Shown piece by piece: positions 20,103 to 30,562 of a DNA stretch of 64,000 nucleotides; position 1 is the first letter of the stretch; each line of letters starts with the position of its first letter. The notes below the pieces were generated by a model. The model worked only from the letters and a program-made list of their open reading frames with translations. It was not told the DNA's origin and made no database searches. The translations under genes were made by a program, and so were the position numbers. The DNA is from Saccharomycopsis phalli (taxonomy: Eukaryota > Ascomycota > Saccharomycetes > Ascoideales > Saccharomycopsidaceae), in contig CP073215.1 of the NCBI GenBank assembly GCA_020342235.1, positions 620,001 through 684,000 of the forward strand. Direction: 5' to 3'.

Positions 20103-20757
20103 ATGAATATACAATGTTGATGTTGTAGGGCGTAGAGCGTGGCAAATGATGAGTTACCATTGGCAAATGACGAGTTATTGGAAAATAACGAGCTACCATT
20201 GGCATGTGGTTTAGTTTATGTTGTAGCCAGAAGTCAGGCAGTTGGCAATATTGGGCTTCAAAATGTAGTCATGACTGAAGATTGGATTCTGGAGACAACC
20301 AGTTGTCTTGTCATTATTTATTTTGCAAACAGCTGGTTTCATTGATTGTCGAGAAATTTGGGCTCCTAGGCTTGGAAATCAGGCAAGTTGTGAATTGTGA
20401 CCAAGGTCCAGGAAACGATGAATATAGTATAAACTGAAATGAAAGCGGTAGAAGTGAGTTTTAGGACTAGTGAATCCATGGAAGAGTGCAAGGATATTAT
20501 ATAGAAGCTATAACAAGGTACGTCATAGAATGTCGTAGATATGCCATAGACCCATCATGGATATTGTAATATAGGAACCAAGATACGTTTGGAAATGACC
20601 AATATTCAAATGACTATTCCAAGTCTGATTGTTCTTGACAAGGACTCTGCTCGTGGTAAATGGATATGGTGGTCCACAAGAGTCACACGACTCTATAAAA
20701 GTCAATGAAGCAATGTCAAACATGACAATTCAAGGCCTAGAAGTAAATACATATCTG

Positions 20758-20990
20758 TATAATAATATAATAATATAATAATAATTATTCAAGGCTATAG
20801 CTATACTAGGCTCCCAGAGGAGATTTATACTTTGCCGTCTACGACTAAGGACGGTGCTGCTATGTTGTTGTCAAAAGAAAACTCTGCAACAGAGATACAC
20901 TGTTGACTAGAGCTTGTAAATATATAAGGTATTGAACATTGGAGGGGCAATTAGCTTTTGCCTAGATCTTCAGAGGTGACTTGAGCTATC
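20758..20990 (-). mobile_element. LINE 3' UTR fragment, subfamily B
   Basis: A (TAATA)n tail at 20758-20785 is followed by GGCTATAGCTATACTAGGCT, GCCGTCTACGACTAAGGACG and ACTCTGCAACAGAGAT, in the same order as the copy at 23888. It is cut short before the coding part. The rest of 20103-21369 holds no gene that I can support. Confidence 0.75.
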
Positions 20991-21369
20991 TGTATACATG
21001 ATGTATACCATTGGAAAAGCCACCCATGCCCTGGATAAGAAAACACCTGGATAATAATACCCATTGTAACCAATTAATCCAATTCTGTAGGAAAATAAAA
21101 GTCTACTTGATTTACAATTCACATTTGCCAACTACAACATAAGCTATCTATCTTCAACCACTACATCTACCTACCATCTTCGATCATGAGTGTCATCAAT
21201 TCTTATCTCCAACCACTAAACCTACCTACCATCTCTAATCAGTGCGTCATTTCAATAATTCACCTACAATCATGCGATCCAACCAGGCTCACTTGGCTCA
21301 GCACTATGCATTACGAGCCCCGCTCAGGTAGTTTTTCGAGTGGCGATTTCAAAATGTCCACAACGTACA

Positions 21370-22644
21370 ATGGAAGAACTAGGCATATATCCAGCAAAGC
21401 CCGAGAACCTTGATAATCCTGCGTCGTCGATTGCAAAGTTTAACCACCAGGCAAAGCCAAAGACTGCGAGCCAGGCGGGAAACGGGTGCAACGATGCCTA
21501 CTTGAAGCTCAAGAAGCTCGAGAAGCAGTTGGACTTGCTCCAGCTCCAGGAGGACTATATTCGGGACGAGACAAAGTTCTTGAAGCGCGAGCTTGTGCGG
21601 GCGCAAGAGGAGGTGAAGCGGATCCAGTCTGTGCCGTTGGTGATTGGCCAGTTCTTGGAGCCAATTGACAACGCCTCTGGGATTGTGTCGTCGACCGCGG
21701 GCTCAAACTACGTGGTGAAGATCTTGTCGACGTTGGACAGAGAGCTTCTCAAGCCGTCATCGTCGGTGGCATTGCACCGCCACTCCAATGCGTTGGTGGA
21801 CATTCTTCCGCCAGAAGCTGACTCGTCGATCTCGATCTTGGGCGACAACGAGAAGCCGGACGTGACATACAACGACGTCGGCGGCTTGGATATGCAGAAG
21901 CAGGAAATCAGAGAGGCCGTCGAGTTGCCGTTGACCCAGGCAGATTTGTACCGGCAGATTGGCATTGATCCGCCGCGCGGGGTGTTGCTTTACGGACCTC
22001 CAGGTACAGGCAAGACAATGCTTGTGAAGGCGGTGGCAAACTCATCAACTGCGTCGTTTATCCGGGTGAACGGGTCCGAGTTTGTGCAGAAGTATCTTGG
22101 TGAAGGACCGCGGATGGTGCGCGACGTGTTCCGGTTGGCACGTGAGAACTCGCCGTCGATCATCTTTATTGACGAGATTGACGCGATTGCCACCAAGCGA
22201 TTTGATGCACAGACCGGTGCCGACAGAGAGGTGCAGCGGATCTTGTTGGAGTTGTTGAACCAAATGGACGGGTTTGACCAGACGTCGACGGTGAAGGTGA
22301 TTATGGCGACAAACCGGGCCGACACATTGGACCCTGCGTTGCTCCGTCCGGGCCGGTTGGACCGGAAGATCGAGTTCCCGAGCTTGAAGGACCGTCGTGA
22401 ACGGCGCTTGATCTTCCAGACCATTGCCTCCAAGATGTCGTTGGCGCCAGAATGTGATTTGGACTCGTTGATTGTGCGCAACGAGCCGTTGTCGGGGGCA
22501 ATTATCGCCGCCATCATGCAAGAAGCGGGACTTAGAGCCGTGCGCAAGAACCGGTATGTTATTTTGCAGCACGACTTGGAGGAGGCGTATTCGTCACAGG
22601 TGAAGACTGCCTCTGATGTGGATAAGTTTGAGTTCTATAAGTAA
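21370..22644 (+). CDS. RPT3: 26S proteasome regulatory ATPase Rpt3
   Basis: Rpt3 is one of six AAA ATPases in the 19S base that unfold substrates and feed them to the 20S core. The 424-residue protein begins MEELGI as in S. cerevisiae, then has a coiled coil (about 35-90: [20 protein letters not shown]), the OB domain, and an AAA module with [26 protein letters not shown] and [20 protein letters not shown]. It ends FEFYK, an HbYX motif that docks into the 20S pore ring. I choose 21370 over the ATG at 21340 because homologues begin MEELG. An out-of-frame ORF from ATG 21186 runs across this start to 21413, and another ATG lies at 21354. No CTG codons were found. Confidence 0.97.
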   Translation: MEELGIYPAKPENLDNPASSIAKFNHQAKPKTASQAGNGCNDAYLKLKKLEKQLDLLQLQEDYIRDETKFLKRELVRAQEEVKRIQSVPLVIGQFLEPIDNASGIVSSTAGSNYVVKILSTLDRELLKPSSSVALHRHSNALVDILPPEADSSISILGDNEKPDVTYNDVGGLDMQKQEIREAVELPLTQADLYRQIGIDPPRGVLLYGPPGTGKTMLVKAVANSSTASFIRVNGSEFVQKYLGEGPRMVRDVFRLARENSPSIIFIDEIDAIATKRFDAQTGADREVQRILLELLNQMDGFDQTSTVKVIMATNRADTLDPALLRPGRLDRKIEFPSLKDRRERRLIFQTIASKMSLAPECDLDSLIVRNEPLSGAIIAAIMQEAGLRAVRKNRYVILQHDLEEAYSSQVKTASDVDKFEFYK

Positions 22645-22671
22645 TGAGATAGATTCAGTGATGTAGATTGG

Positions 22672-22860
22672 GTGTTGATTTGGTGTTGATTGTATTATTG
22701 ATTGTATTATTGTATTATTGATTATATGATTGATGGTTTGGTTGACCGATTGTGTGGTTCAACGATTCGGTATTTGACCGATGTATGGTTGATTGTATGG
22801 TTATATAGTTGATTGTATGGTTTTATGGTTGATTGTATGGTTATACGGTCGTATGGAATC
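22672..22860. repeat. Degenerate GATTGTATTATTG / GTTGATTGTATGGTT repeats
   Basis: Two related short units alternate for about 190 bp directly 3' of RPT3. From 22860 to 23887 I see only AT-rich sequence and no gene. Confidence 0.85.
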
Positions 22861-23887
22861 TAAATTTCATGCTAGACTCTAAATTACACTACAATACTAT
22901 TCATCAACATCAGTTGCCTCGAATTTATACAATCATTGTCACGATCAGCCGTTTATCAACCGAATCCGTAGATACTACACACCAGATCAATACTGACCTG
23001 GAATTATTCGTATACCTGGTAAGATAATCCATGTTATACATGAAAATCAACCATCTATAAGGGATTTCCACTTGGTTAGGGCACAATTATCGGTTAGCCA
23101 TCACACCAGTTAGCCAACCGCCATTAAATACAACTTGCCTTGGAGTTGATTCTATTGCAAATTACAATTTTCCAATAGAAAATGATTCCAACTGCAAATT
23201 GCCCATATCAAGCTCCTTCTCATTTCAATGGCAACTATCCATACCGTTATATATATCCTCAAACACTAATCGTCCCTGATTAATCACCTTACCAAAATGC
23301 CATAATTAGTCAACAGTATTACCAACACTCTCCTAATCATCAGGATCTGCTTAGACCATGCCAATGTTTAGTAGTTATATTTAAATTTGTATTAGAAACT
23401 TTAATTTGAGCAATTTATTCTTGACTCCGAGTGCTCAGCGTCGTGTAAGCCTGGTGCCTTTGCCAAGTTGAGTGCCGAATCTCATTAGCCGAGAAACATG
23501 CAATGGTGATTAGGTATAGTGGAAATAGGAATTTTGGAAAGGTATTATACATTTTGCACTTTACGCCCTCCAATGTTTAGTACGCAAGGCAATTAGCTCT
23601 GAAGGCGTGATTTTAAATTCCAATTCGCCAGTGTCATTTATCAAAGCACTCACTTAATTGGTTCACCATGGTCATGGACTCAACAATTCACTATTATTTA
23701 CGCCTTTGTCTTAGCTGGTATTCGGATTCCATCGAGCTTCACTCAATGGCTTGCCGTGCAACTTATTGTAGTGGGACATGTATATAGGACTAGAATACAA
23801 GTTCATACATGGTCCTGGCTAGACCATTGCCTTGTAAGATTGGGCCAAGAAAAAGTTATAAAAAAGACCAGAGGAGTTTTGAAAAGA

Positions 23888-24790
23888 ATATTTAATAATA
23901 TTTATTTAAGGCTATAGCTATACTAGGCTCCCAGGGGAGATTTATACTTCGCCGTCTATGACTAAGGACGGTGCTGCTATATAGTCGTCGAAAGAAAACT
24001 CTGCAACAGAGATAAAAAACTTTCGACCAGAGCTTGTAAATATGTAAGGTAATGAGCATTGGAAGGGCAATGTGTTTTTCGCCTAGATCTTTGGAGGTAA
24101 CTTTAGCCACCCCCTCCCCAAGGTACTAATTCGGTAGCCCTCCTAACGTGCTGTAACAAAAAGAGAAAGCTACCGGTCCAGCACCGACGAGTAGAATTCT
24201 ATAAGATTTTTAAGCTTCGCCTTATCTGAGAAGAGGATGCGAGCTTGAGTAGCGTTGGTAATTCCTTCAGGAATCTGTGCTTGGGCACGAGAGTCCAATA
24301 GTATCGGGCATGTGAGATCGTGAAAAATAGATGGTGCAGCATCCTCACATCGGCTGCATGATGGGCTCGCTTCGGCATTGAATAAAGTCTTAGTTTTATG
24401 TGAGACTAGGCTTTGGCCGCTAAGGAGTTGACTGATTTTGCTTAGAGCTCGTTTGGGCCCAACTAGTGCTTCTGAAAGTAGTAATGTTGACTTTTCAGTA
24501 GTAACTTGAATTGGACCTCGGCGTAGCGTTGTGTAGTGAGTCGGTAGTCGGATTTCATTGGAGTCAATGAGTTCTTGCCATTCCTTGGTTAATTTTTTCC
24601 TTGTAGCTTCTTTTAAAACAGAAATTTTTCTTTGTTTCAGCGGGGCCATTTGTTGTGTGGCAGTTTCCAGTTCAGTCTGATCTTGAATTAGTTGCTCCGC
24701 CCTCTGATTGATTCTTGAGGAGACGTCTTCAAAGGATCGCTGGTAGGGAATGCTGATGTTGAGGGCCGTTGAAAAGAATATGATATTCAG
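23888..24790 (-). mobile_element. LINE fragment, subfamily B, with end of the ORF
   Basis: This is the longest LINE copy in the window. On the minus strand it has an open coding part from about 24790 to 24170, then a ~280-bp 3' UTR and an A/T-rich tail near 23890. The coding end includes YQRSFEDVSSRINQRAEQ, RLPTHYTTLRRGP, LLLSEALVGPKRALSKI, and the knuckle CSRCEDAAPSIFHDLTC (CX2CX8HX3C), finishing FYSSVLDR. This region lies 3' of the reverse transcriptase core, so the enzyme itself is missing by 5' truncation. The following 24790-25320 gap has a weak R1 repeat copy near 25020-25100. Confidence 0.82.
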
Positions 24791-25320
24791 AGAAAGTCAA
24801 TGAGTGGTACCAAAAAGTGAAAATTCGTCTTGTTACAAAATTGCCTCAGAAAAGGAATCAGAATTGTCAAAACTACGTCCAACATCATGAGTCAACAGGA
24901 TTGAAAGAGCTGTTCAAGAGTTTTCTCGATACTATGTGATTTTTCAATGTGAATCACTCTTCAGAGACGGCTAAATGAATTACAACTCCACGTTATTCTA
25001 GTGGATTATCATAAAATTGAAATCGCATACGATACAAGCTGGCAAATGGCTGAAGTATATTCGCTCAACTATTTATACTTGAAAAACAAGAAAACAAATC
25101 TTGGGAAACAAGAATAATCACTTTGATTACACGAATTATCCCAATAGACTATCCACATTGTAACTACACCCACCAACGCTCGCCTATAGACCAAAGTACC
25201 CGATTGTCTACCACTTAAAATATAACCAACCTTTGCTCCAAAGTAGTAGCCATATTTTTGATTCTTTACTTGCCGCAACAACTTAGATTACAAAAAACCT
25301 CAAGTCCCATTAAAGATTCC

Positions 25321-25896
25321 TCATTTACAAGTAGCAAGCATAGTGGAAACCACGCTTAGCAACTGGTGATTTTCACAGGCCGCACTGATGCGCTCCTTAT
25401 CGTTCAACTGCTTGTTCACCAGATTCTCAGACTGGTGCGAACCTTCCTTGAGCAAAATCTTTATACGGAACCGTGGAGGAAGACACCGTTCAAGACGTAC
25501 TCTGATTCCTAATCCAATGAGTGTGGCCAATGAGCAGTGATTTATAGTGGGCGTGATCCGTACTGTGATCTCGGCAAGTCCAGTTTTGGACTGGTTATAA
25601 TAGTCAATGGAAATATCCTTTAAATTGACAACTCCTAGAGCAGCTAGCGTAAGAGGATGCTCGGGATCCGAGATCGAGGCTATGAGCTCGTATATTTCCA
25701 AGGGGTCGATTTCTTCGTCTTCTTCGTCACTGGAATCTGATTCGTGCTGGATATGACTAATATCCGAGTCCTGGAGCGAAAGAGAGTACAAGTTGAGTTC
25801 CTCTTCCAAAGATGCACCGGCCTGTTTTTTCCCGCGTCTGCTGGGAAGCAAGCTGACGTCATAAATCGTAGGGTTGGCGTTTAAGACGGTAGTCAT
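25321..25896 (-). CDS. CIA2: Cytosolic Fe-S assembly targeting factor Cia2/MIP18
   Basis: Cia2 works with Cia1 and Met18 to deliver 4Fe-4S clusters to cytosolic and nuclear proteins. The 191-residue product has an acidic N-terminal region (SDSSDEEDEEIDPLEIYELI) and the MIP18/DUF59 domain from about residue 60: ISDPEHPLTLAALGVVNL, VRITPTINHCSLATLIGLGI (with the conserved reactive Cys) and ACENHQLL at the end. The ATG at 25896 is chosen over the upstream in-frame ATG at 25992, because MTTVLNANPTIYD resembles homologues and the longer form would read through the start region of NAF1. The two start codons are only 95 bp apart, so the genes share a very short divergent promoter. Confidence 0.93.
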   Translation of the reverse strand: MTTVLNANPTIYDVSLLPSRRGKKQAGASLEEELNLYSLSLQDSDISHIQHESDSSDEEDEEIDPLEIYELIASISDPEHPLTLAALGVVNLKDISIDYYNQSKTGLAEITVRITPTINHCSLATLIGLGIRVRLERCLPPRFRIKILLKEGSHQSENLVNKQLNDKERISAACENHQLLSVVSTMLATCK

Positions 25897-25991
25897 GGAG
25901 GAAGAATGTAGTGGGATAATATGAATAGTAGTGATGCATAATGGTGCATGCAACCAGGCCGATGAGATATTTTTTTTTTTCGTGCAAAGCA
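25897..25991. promoter_or_regulatory. Compact divergent promoter of CIA2 and NAF1
   Basis: Only 95 bp separate the start codons. A 13-base T run at about 25967-25979, which would disfavour nucleosomes, is the main visible feature. Confidence 0.55.
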
Positions 25992-28061
25992 ATGGAGGTT
26001 GATACAGCTAAACAGGAAAAGGAGAAGGCTGAGTCTAGATTTGGGGAGATGGAAACGAATAATGCGGAGAAGGAGTGCGAGAATATGGAAGTGGATATAG
26101 CAGGTGTGGATGGAGAGGGTACAAAAGTGGATGTCAAGGTGGATGCCAAGGTGGAGAATAATCAAGAGGAAAGTATGAAAAGTTGTATAGAGAATAATCA
26201 AGAGGATCAGGAGAATAACATGGAGGTTGAATATAATTTGGAGACTAAAGATAATTTGGAGGTTGAAGATAATCTGCAAACTGCAAACAAAACTATTCAC
26301 AGATCTGAACCAGAAGCTCAAAAGATGGATCAAACCAGCAATACGCCTCAGCCTGTTGCAAAAAAGCAATCAACTCGTATGAAGCTGGAAAGAAAGGAAA
26401 TTGCAAGTCTCATTGATAAATTGGACCAAGACCAAGAGATGGACAAGTACTCGTCAGATGAGGAGCCGTTGAATAGTGAAGAAAGGGAGGAAAAGGGGGA
26501 AGATAAAGAGGAAAAGGAGAAAGAAAGGGAGGAAAAGGAAAAAGAAAAAGAACAAGAAAAAGAAGAAAAGGAAAATGTGAAAAATAACAATACTGATCAA
26601 GATCAATCAAGTGAAAGCGATAGTGATAGTGATAGTGATAGTGATAGCGATAGTGAAGACGGCTCCAGTGATGAAGTCGCTGAAAATTTCGACGCCAACG
26701 ACGAGGATGAAACCGCCGACGAACCAATTAAGTCCAAAAACGAACAGGACGAAGTCGCCCCGCTTCTTCCTCCTGATTACAAGATCGATGAAAATGCTGC
26801 AATTGAATTCATTGGCGAAATCCACGTCTCCAGTGAAGGTTCATTAATCGTCAAGGCACATAATTCGGCCGAGTACAGAGTCTTGAAAGAAAATTTTGTC
26901 TTGTGCTTCGCAGACAGACAACCAATTGGCATCGTCTGTGAAGTTTTTGGCCCACTCAAGTGTCCATATTATCGCGTGAGAATTGCACCAGACTCTAATC
27001 ACGAGTATGCAAAAGGCACTCATGTCTACTATGTGGTTCGAGGAGCCGAATTCGAGCTCACTGAGCGGATAAAAGCTTTCAGAGGGTGCGATGCCAGTAA
27101 CGGAAATGACGAAGAAGTTGCGGAAAACGAGTTGGAATTCAGTGATGATGCAGCAGAGGCCGAGCATAAAAAGAGCAGAAAGCGCAAGCGCAAGAGAAAG
27201 CAGGATGAGGAAAGCAGCAAGAAGCCGGGACAAACAAGTTCTGTAAAGGCTAAGCCGTACATGGAAACTTATGGACAAAAAGAGAGAAGCACTCTGGAAT
27301 ATGTTCCTATAAGTTCCAACACAGGAGAGAATCAAGGGTATCAAAGAAACCTGGGACAGACTCAAAACCATAAAAACCAGTCGGGTTATAATCAGGGCCA
27401 CGGGTATCAAAATTACAACTCGTCCCAAGGATATCAAAGCCAGGGATACAAACTGCAGAATTTTAACCAAGGGTATAGCCAAGGGCAATATTCTAGTCAA
27501 ACTTCGTATAATACGCAGTTTAGCCAAGGGCAATCTAACCAAGGTCAGCCTAATCAAGGGCAGTTTAACCAGAGTCAGTTTAACCAGAGCCAGTTTAACC
27601 AAGGCCAATTTAACCAAGGCCAATTTAACCAAGGTCAATATAACCAAGGTCAGTTTAATCAGAACCAGTTTAACCAAAGCCAATATAACCAAGGCCAATT
27701 TAGTCAAAACCAATTTAGTCAAAACCAATTTAGCCAGAACCAATTCAATCAGAACCAATTTAACCAGAACCAATTTAACCAGAATCAATTTAACCAGAAT
27801 CAATTTAACCAAAACCAGCTTAATCAAAACCAGCTTAATCAAAACCAGCTTAATCAAAACCAGCTTAATCAAAACCAGCTTAATCAAAACCAACCCAGCC
27901 AAAACCAATATAACCAATTAAATGGGCAGAACCAACAGTACCAGTCTCAAATTCAGGCCCAACTAAGTCAATTGCCTCCTGATCAAGTTAACCAATTGGC
28001 AAGCATAGTTCAAGCAGCTATTCAATTCAAGAATTCGCAAAATGGCCAAAATGGTCAATGA
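25992..28061 (+). CDS. NAF1: H/ACA snoRNP assembly factor Naf1 with long Q/N-rich tail
   Basis: Naf1 holds Cbf5 during early H/ACA snoRNP assembly and is later replaced by Gar1. The 689-residue product starts MEVDTAKQ. It has a Glu/Lys-rich N-terminal part with a Ser/Asp run (about 205-220), then the Gar1/Naf1 core (about 255-355) with FIGEIHVSSEGSLIVKA, RQPIGIVCEVFGPLKCPYY and GTHVYYVV. A basic KKSRKRKRKRK stretch follows, likely nuclear targeting. The last ~240 residues are a prion-like Q/N tract built from pentapeptides FNQNQ, FNQGQ and LNQNQ, about 35 units, encoded by near-identical 15-bp repeats. The upstream in-frame ATG at 25941 overlaps the CIA2 side and gives an unlikely start. Confidence 0.9.
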   Translation: MEVDTAKQEKEKAESRFGEMETNNAEKECENMEVDIAGVDGEGTKVDVKVDAKVENNQEESMKSCIENNQEDQENNMEVEYNLETKDNLEVEDNLQTANKTIHRSEPEAQKMDQTSNTPQPVAKKQSTRMKLERKEIASLIDKLDQDQEMDKYSSDEEPLNSEEREEKGEDKEEKEKEREEKEKEKEQEKEEKENVKNNNTDQDQSSESDSDSDSDSDSDSEDGSSDEVAENFDANDEDETADEPIKSKNEQDEVAPLLPPDYKIDENAAIEFIGEIHVSSEGSLIVKAHNSAEYRVLKENFVLCFADRQPIGIVCEVFGPLKCPYYRVRIAPDSNHEYAKGTHVYYVVRGAEFELTERIKAFRGCDASNGNDEEVAENELEFSDDAAEAEHKKSRKRKRKRKQDEESSKKPGQTSSVKAKPYMETYGQKERSTLEYVPISSNTGENQGYQRNLGQTQNHKNQSGYNQGHGYQNYNSSQGYQSQGYKLQNFNQGYSQGQYSSQTSYNTQFSQGQSNQGQPNQGQFNQSQFNQSQFNQGQFNQGQFNQGQYNQGQFNQNQFNQSQYNQGQFSQNQFSQNQFSQNQFNQNQFNQNQFNQNQFNQNQFNQNQLNQNQLNQNQLNQNQLNQNQLNQNQPSQNQYNQLNGQNQQYQSQIQAQLSQLPPDQVNQLASIVQAAIQFKNSQNGQNGQ

Positions 28062-28282
28062 TTTTTCTTGATTATGCTAGTTTTTAATATTCAAGTGCAT
28101 AGAGAATATTTGCGAATACCAAGGTCGTGTCACACGTACCGTAGTAAATCAATCACTTTATGAATCACTGTAGCGATCTGCCAAACTATAAATGCAATAT
28201 CAATAAATTTTACGTCTCAAGTGGCACTCTTTGGAGATTCCGAGGTTTATAGAGTTGCCTGGAAACCGGATTGATGCACAAG

Positions 28283-28330
28283 TGTAATACAAATTGGTAA
28301 AATAGCCAAATTATATTTATGAAAAGCCTA
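28283..28330 (+). repeat. Dispersed repeat R1, short copy
   Basis: GTGTAATACAAATTGGTAAA followed by ATAGCCAAATTATATTTAT matches the R1 head. No gene lies between NAF1 and the protease gene at 28652. Confidence 0.45.
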
Positions 28331-28651
28331 GAGCTGCAAAGGTAAAGTCAATCATCTTGTTTGTGAAAGACTCAAGATACGGCAATACAGAGATTAATGT
28401 TTGTAGAAATGAAATAGGCATCCTACGCTACTACTCAGAATAACTTCCAAGAATCATTCAAGTTCAAAAACATCGTAATATACTATATTTATCATGCATG
28501 TCACCTGCCAGTACTTTCAACGATAGTAACAATATCTCATCACATCTCCATGTATCTAAATGCCATCTTGGCCATTCTGCCTTGGTCAGATCCACTTCTT
28601 TACCAGAAAGAAGTTGTGTCAGTTAATATACTTGTCCCTATCTTGCTTAGC

Positions 28652-29845
28652 CTAGTGTCCGGTACCAATAACTAACCTCTTACCAGGAGGGGTAATTAAT
28701 GCTCTTACAGAGCTTCCAGCTGGAACTGACTCGGCTATTCCAATCCGAGAATTTTCAATATCATAAAAGACGTATGCGGCCCTCATAAATGGGACACCTA
28801 GGGATATTTCCGGATCTTGTGTAAAGACAATGTCAAACAGGCACTGCGCTTTTGGATCCGTGTATGATTCGCTTACCAACATATCAGGCAGCACAATGAT
28901 GGAAAGTTTACCAAAGATAAACTCCAAATTGCCAATTCCACTTCCGTCACAGGTACTATATGTGCGCTCATTTACTATACTTATACTAAAATACTTTTTG
29001 TACTCATCGGGTAGAAAAATCGCTGTGGCTCCGCTATCAATGACAATGTCAACGGAAGGAATGATTTTTTTTCTAGTCCGACCAAGTCTCATCGCAGTAA
29101 TAGGTATTTCCAAGAAACCTAGTTCGTGATTGGTACCAGGAATAATCACCAAGGGCCCACGGAACCGGTTTGTATCTACTCCTCCAAACACAATCTGCCC
29201 ACTGGATCTGCCTCTCAACAGGTTCATGTGAATTCCATACATCTGTCGTTTTATGTAATTTGAGTCTTGGAGCAACTGGAGCAATCCTGGTTCTGTAATG
29301 TGAGAGCCTTGTGGACCTAAGCCTATGTTACCATATAGACTACCCGTCTTGGATGCAACGCCAAATGGAGCATTATTCAATATAGCTGATTCAAAGACTA
29401 TTTCGTCGACATAATATAGTCCTGTAGTGATGGTACCGTCTAAAAATTTCTGACGAAAATCCTTGCCAGGTACCTTTCTTGCAGAGGACGTCATTGTATC
29501 AAGCATGTATCTTGTGACCGGATAATTAATCAGACGACTATTGTCAATATACTTTCTCTTCGAAGACAGGAGGATGTCTTTCAAGGTCCCTTGTTTGGGG
29601 AACCACGTCAAACTTGATCCCGTATCGTACACGACACTTAAGATCTGTTTACCAACCTGAATTCTTGTTTCTGGCCTGTTTGACCTATTGTCAAAATAGT
29701 CAATCACATAGCCAATTCTATCACCAATTATTTGGCCAGATGCGCTTAGTCTTTGGGGAGCTCGCTTTTCAATTGAGTTACTTTGCGGATTCAATGATGC
29801 CGAGAAGACATGGCCAAGGGCAATGAAGTAAACTAAAAGTTGCAT
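28652..29845 (-). CDS. Secreted aspartic protease, copy 1
   Basis: This is an A1-family (pepsin-like) protease of the candidapepsin/yapsin type. The 397-residue protein has a signal peptide (about 1-17), a very short propeptide ending in the Kex2-type site EKR at 28, and the two catalytic triplets DTG (Asp74, in VVYDTGSSLTWF) and DSG (about Asp270, in VIDSGATAIFLP). The late STCDGSGIGNLEF and DPEISLGVPFMRAAYV blocks are typical of the C-lobe. There is no hydrophobic GPI-signal tail; it ends LVIGTGH, so secretion into the medium is likely. It is the closest relative of the broken copy at 31185 and belongs to a five-member cluster. Confidence 0.93.
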   Translation of the reverse strand: MQLLVYFIALGHVFSASLNPQSNSIEKRAPQRLSASGQIIGDRIGYVIDYFDNRSNRPETRIQVGKQILSVVYDTGSSLTWFPKQGTLKDILLSSKRKYIDNSRLINYPVTRYMLDTMTSSARKVPGKDFRQKFLDGTITTGLYYVDEIVFESAILNNAPFGVASKTGSLYGNIGLGPQGSHITEPGLLQLLQDSNYIKRQMYGIHMNLLRGRSSGQIVFGGVDTNRFRGPLVIIPGTNHELGFLEIPITAMRLGRTRKKIIPSVDIVIDSGATAIFLPDEYKKYFSISIVNERTYSTCDGSGIGNLEFIFGKLSIIVLPDMLVSESYTDPKAQCLFDIVFTQDPEISLGVPFMRAAYVFYDIENSRIGIAESVPAGSSVRALITPPGKRLVIGTGH

Positions 29846-30365
29846 GGGTTTATTGGTGATGGAACGTGTTATTTATGTCTTCCTTTGATACCAAGGTGTT
29901 TCTTGGGTACATGCATGCCCTATGCATTATACAGAATTGCCGTGAAAGGCATATCACAAATTAACAATTATACTTGTGAATCTGTGAAATATCCAACGGC
30001 TATGATGTTTGTCATTCCAATAATGACCAGGTATCTATGATATTTGCCCAGGACTTTCAAAATCTAGTGGTATTGGATGGAAGTGTTGCATGAATATACA
30101 TCTGATACACTATGGTAAACACTAAATCTGTCTCAGATCAAGACTGGGCTTGGTCTAAATGATCACATACTTTGATTACTGATCATGGAAATCATCCAGC
30201 CATACCTCCCAACATCAAATAACGGCAATCCAGCACATATCACCCATTCATTACATTTTAATTTGTTATTATATTTAGGTTTCAAGTCGAGCCGACTGAA
30301 AGCTAATATTGCATATCGGAGATCGGTCCCTTGCCTATGGTTACATACACAACGAGGCTTTTAAA
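29846..30365. repeat. Duplicated upstream flank, unit 1
   Basis: This flank and the gene 28600-29845 are repeated as 31153-32930. Shared blocks include ACAATTATACTTGTGAATCT, TCCAGCCATACCTCCCAACA and TTGCATATCGGAGATC. The duplication therefore covers about 1.75 kb. Confidence 0.9.
29938..29953 (-). promoter_or_regulatory. Shared protease promoter element, gene copy 1
   Basis: TGCCGTGAAAGGCATA lies 93 bp upstream of the start codon. All five protease genes have it at 92-95 bp upstream, with TATTTAT-like TATA boxes about 20-35 bp upstream of each ATG (here near 29862). Confidence 0.8.
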
Positions 30366-30390
30366 TATAGGAAAATGAATGGTGTAATAT

Positions 30391-30560
30391 AGTAGCTAAG
30401 ATACGTGTTGATAAGTTAGTTAGAATATATTTGCTTGGATTATTTGGAAGCAGGGCAGACTTTATATAGTGGCGAAGTAGCCGGGAAAGAAGAGGCCAGA
30501 CCTAAATCTCGGATGTCTTATGATACGTCTATGGTTTAGGGAATGTGTTTGGATAAAGAG
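30391..30560 (+). repeat. Dispersed repeat R1, good copy
   Basis: It begins TAATATAGTAGCTAAGATAC and contains GATAAGTTAGTTAGAATATA, ACTTTATATAGTGG and GGGAATGTGTTTGGATAA. It is placed between the duplicated unit and a LINE fragment. Confidence 0.65.
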
Positions 30561-30562
30561 AA

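Noticed and set aside
26844-27917. 357-residue minus-strand ORF opposite NAF1
   Set aside because: It is the antisense reading of the Q/N repeat (LIKLVLIKLVL pattern) and the Naf1 core; a shadow of NAF1.
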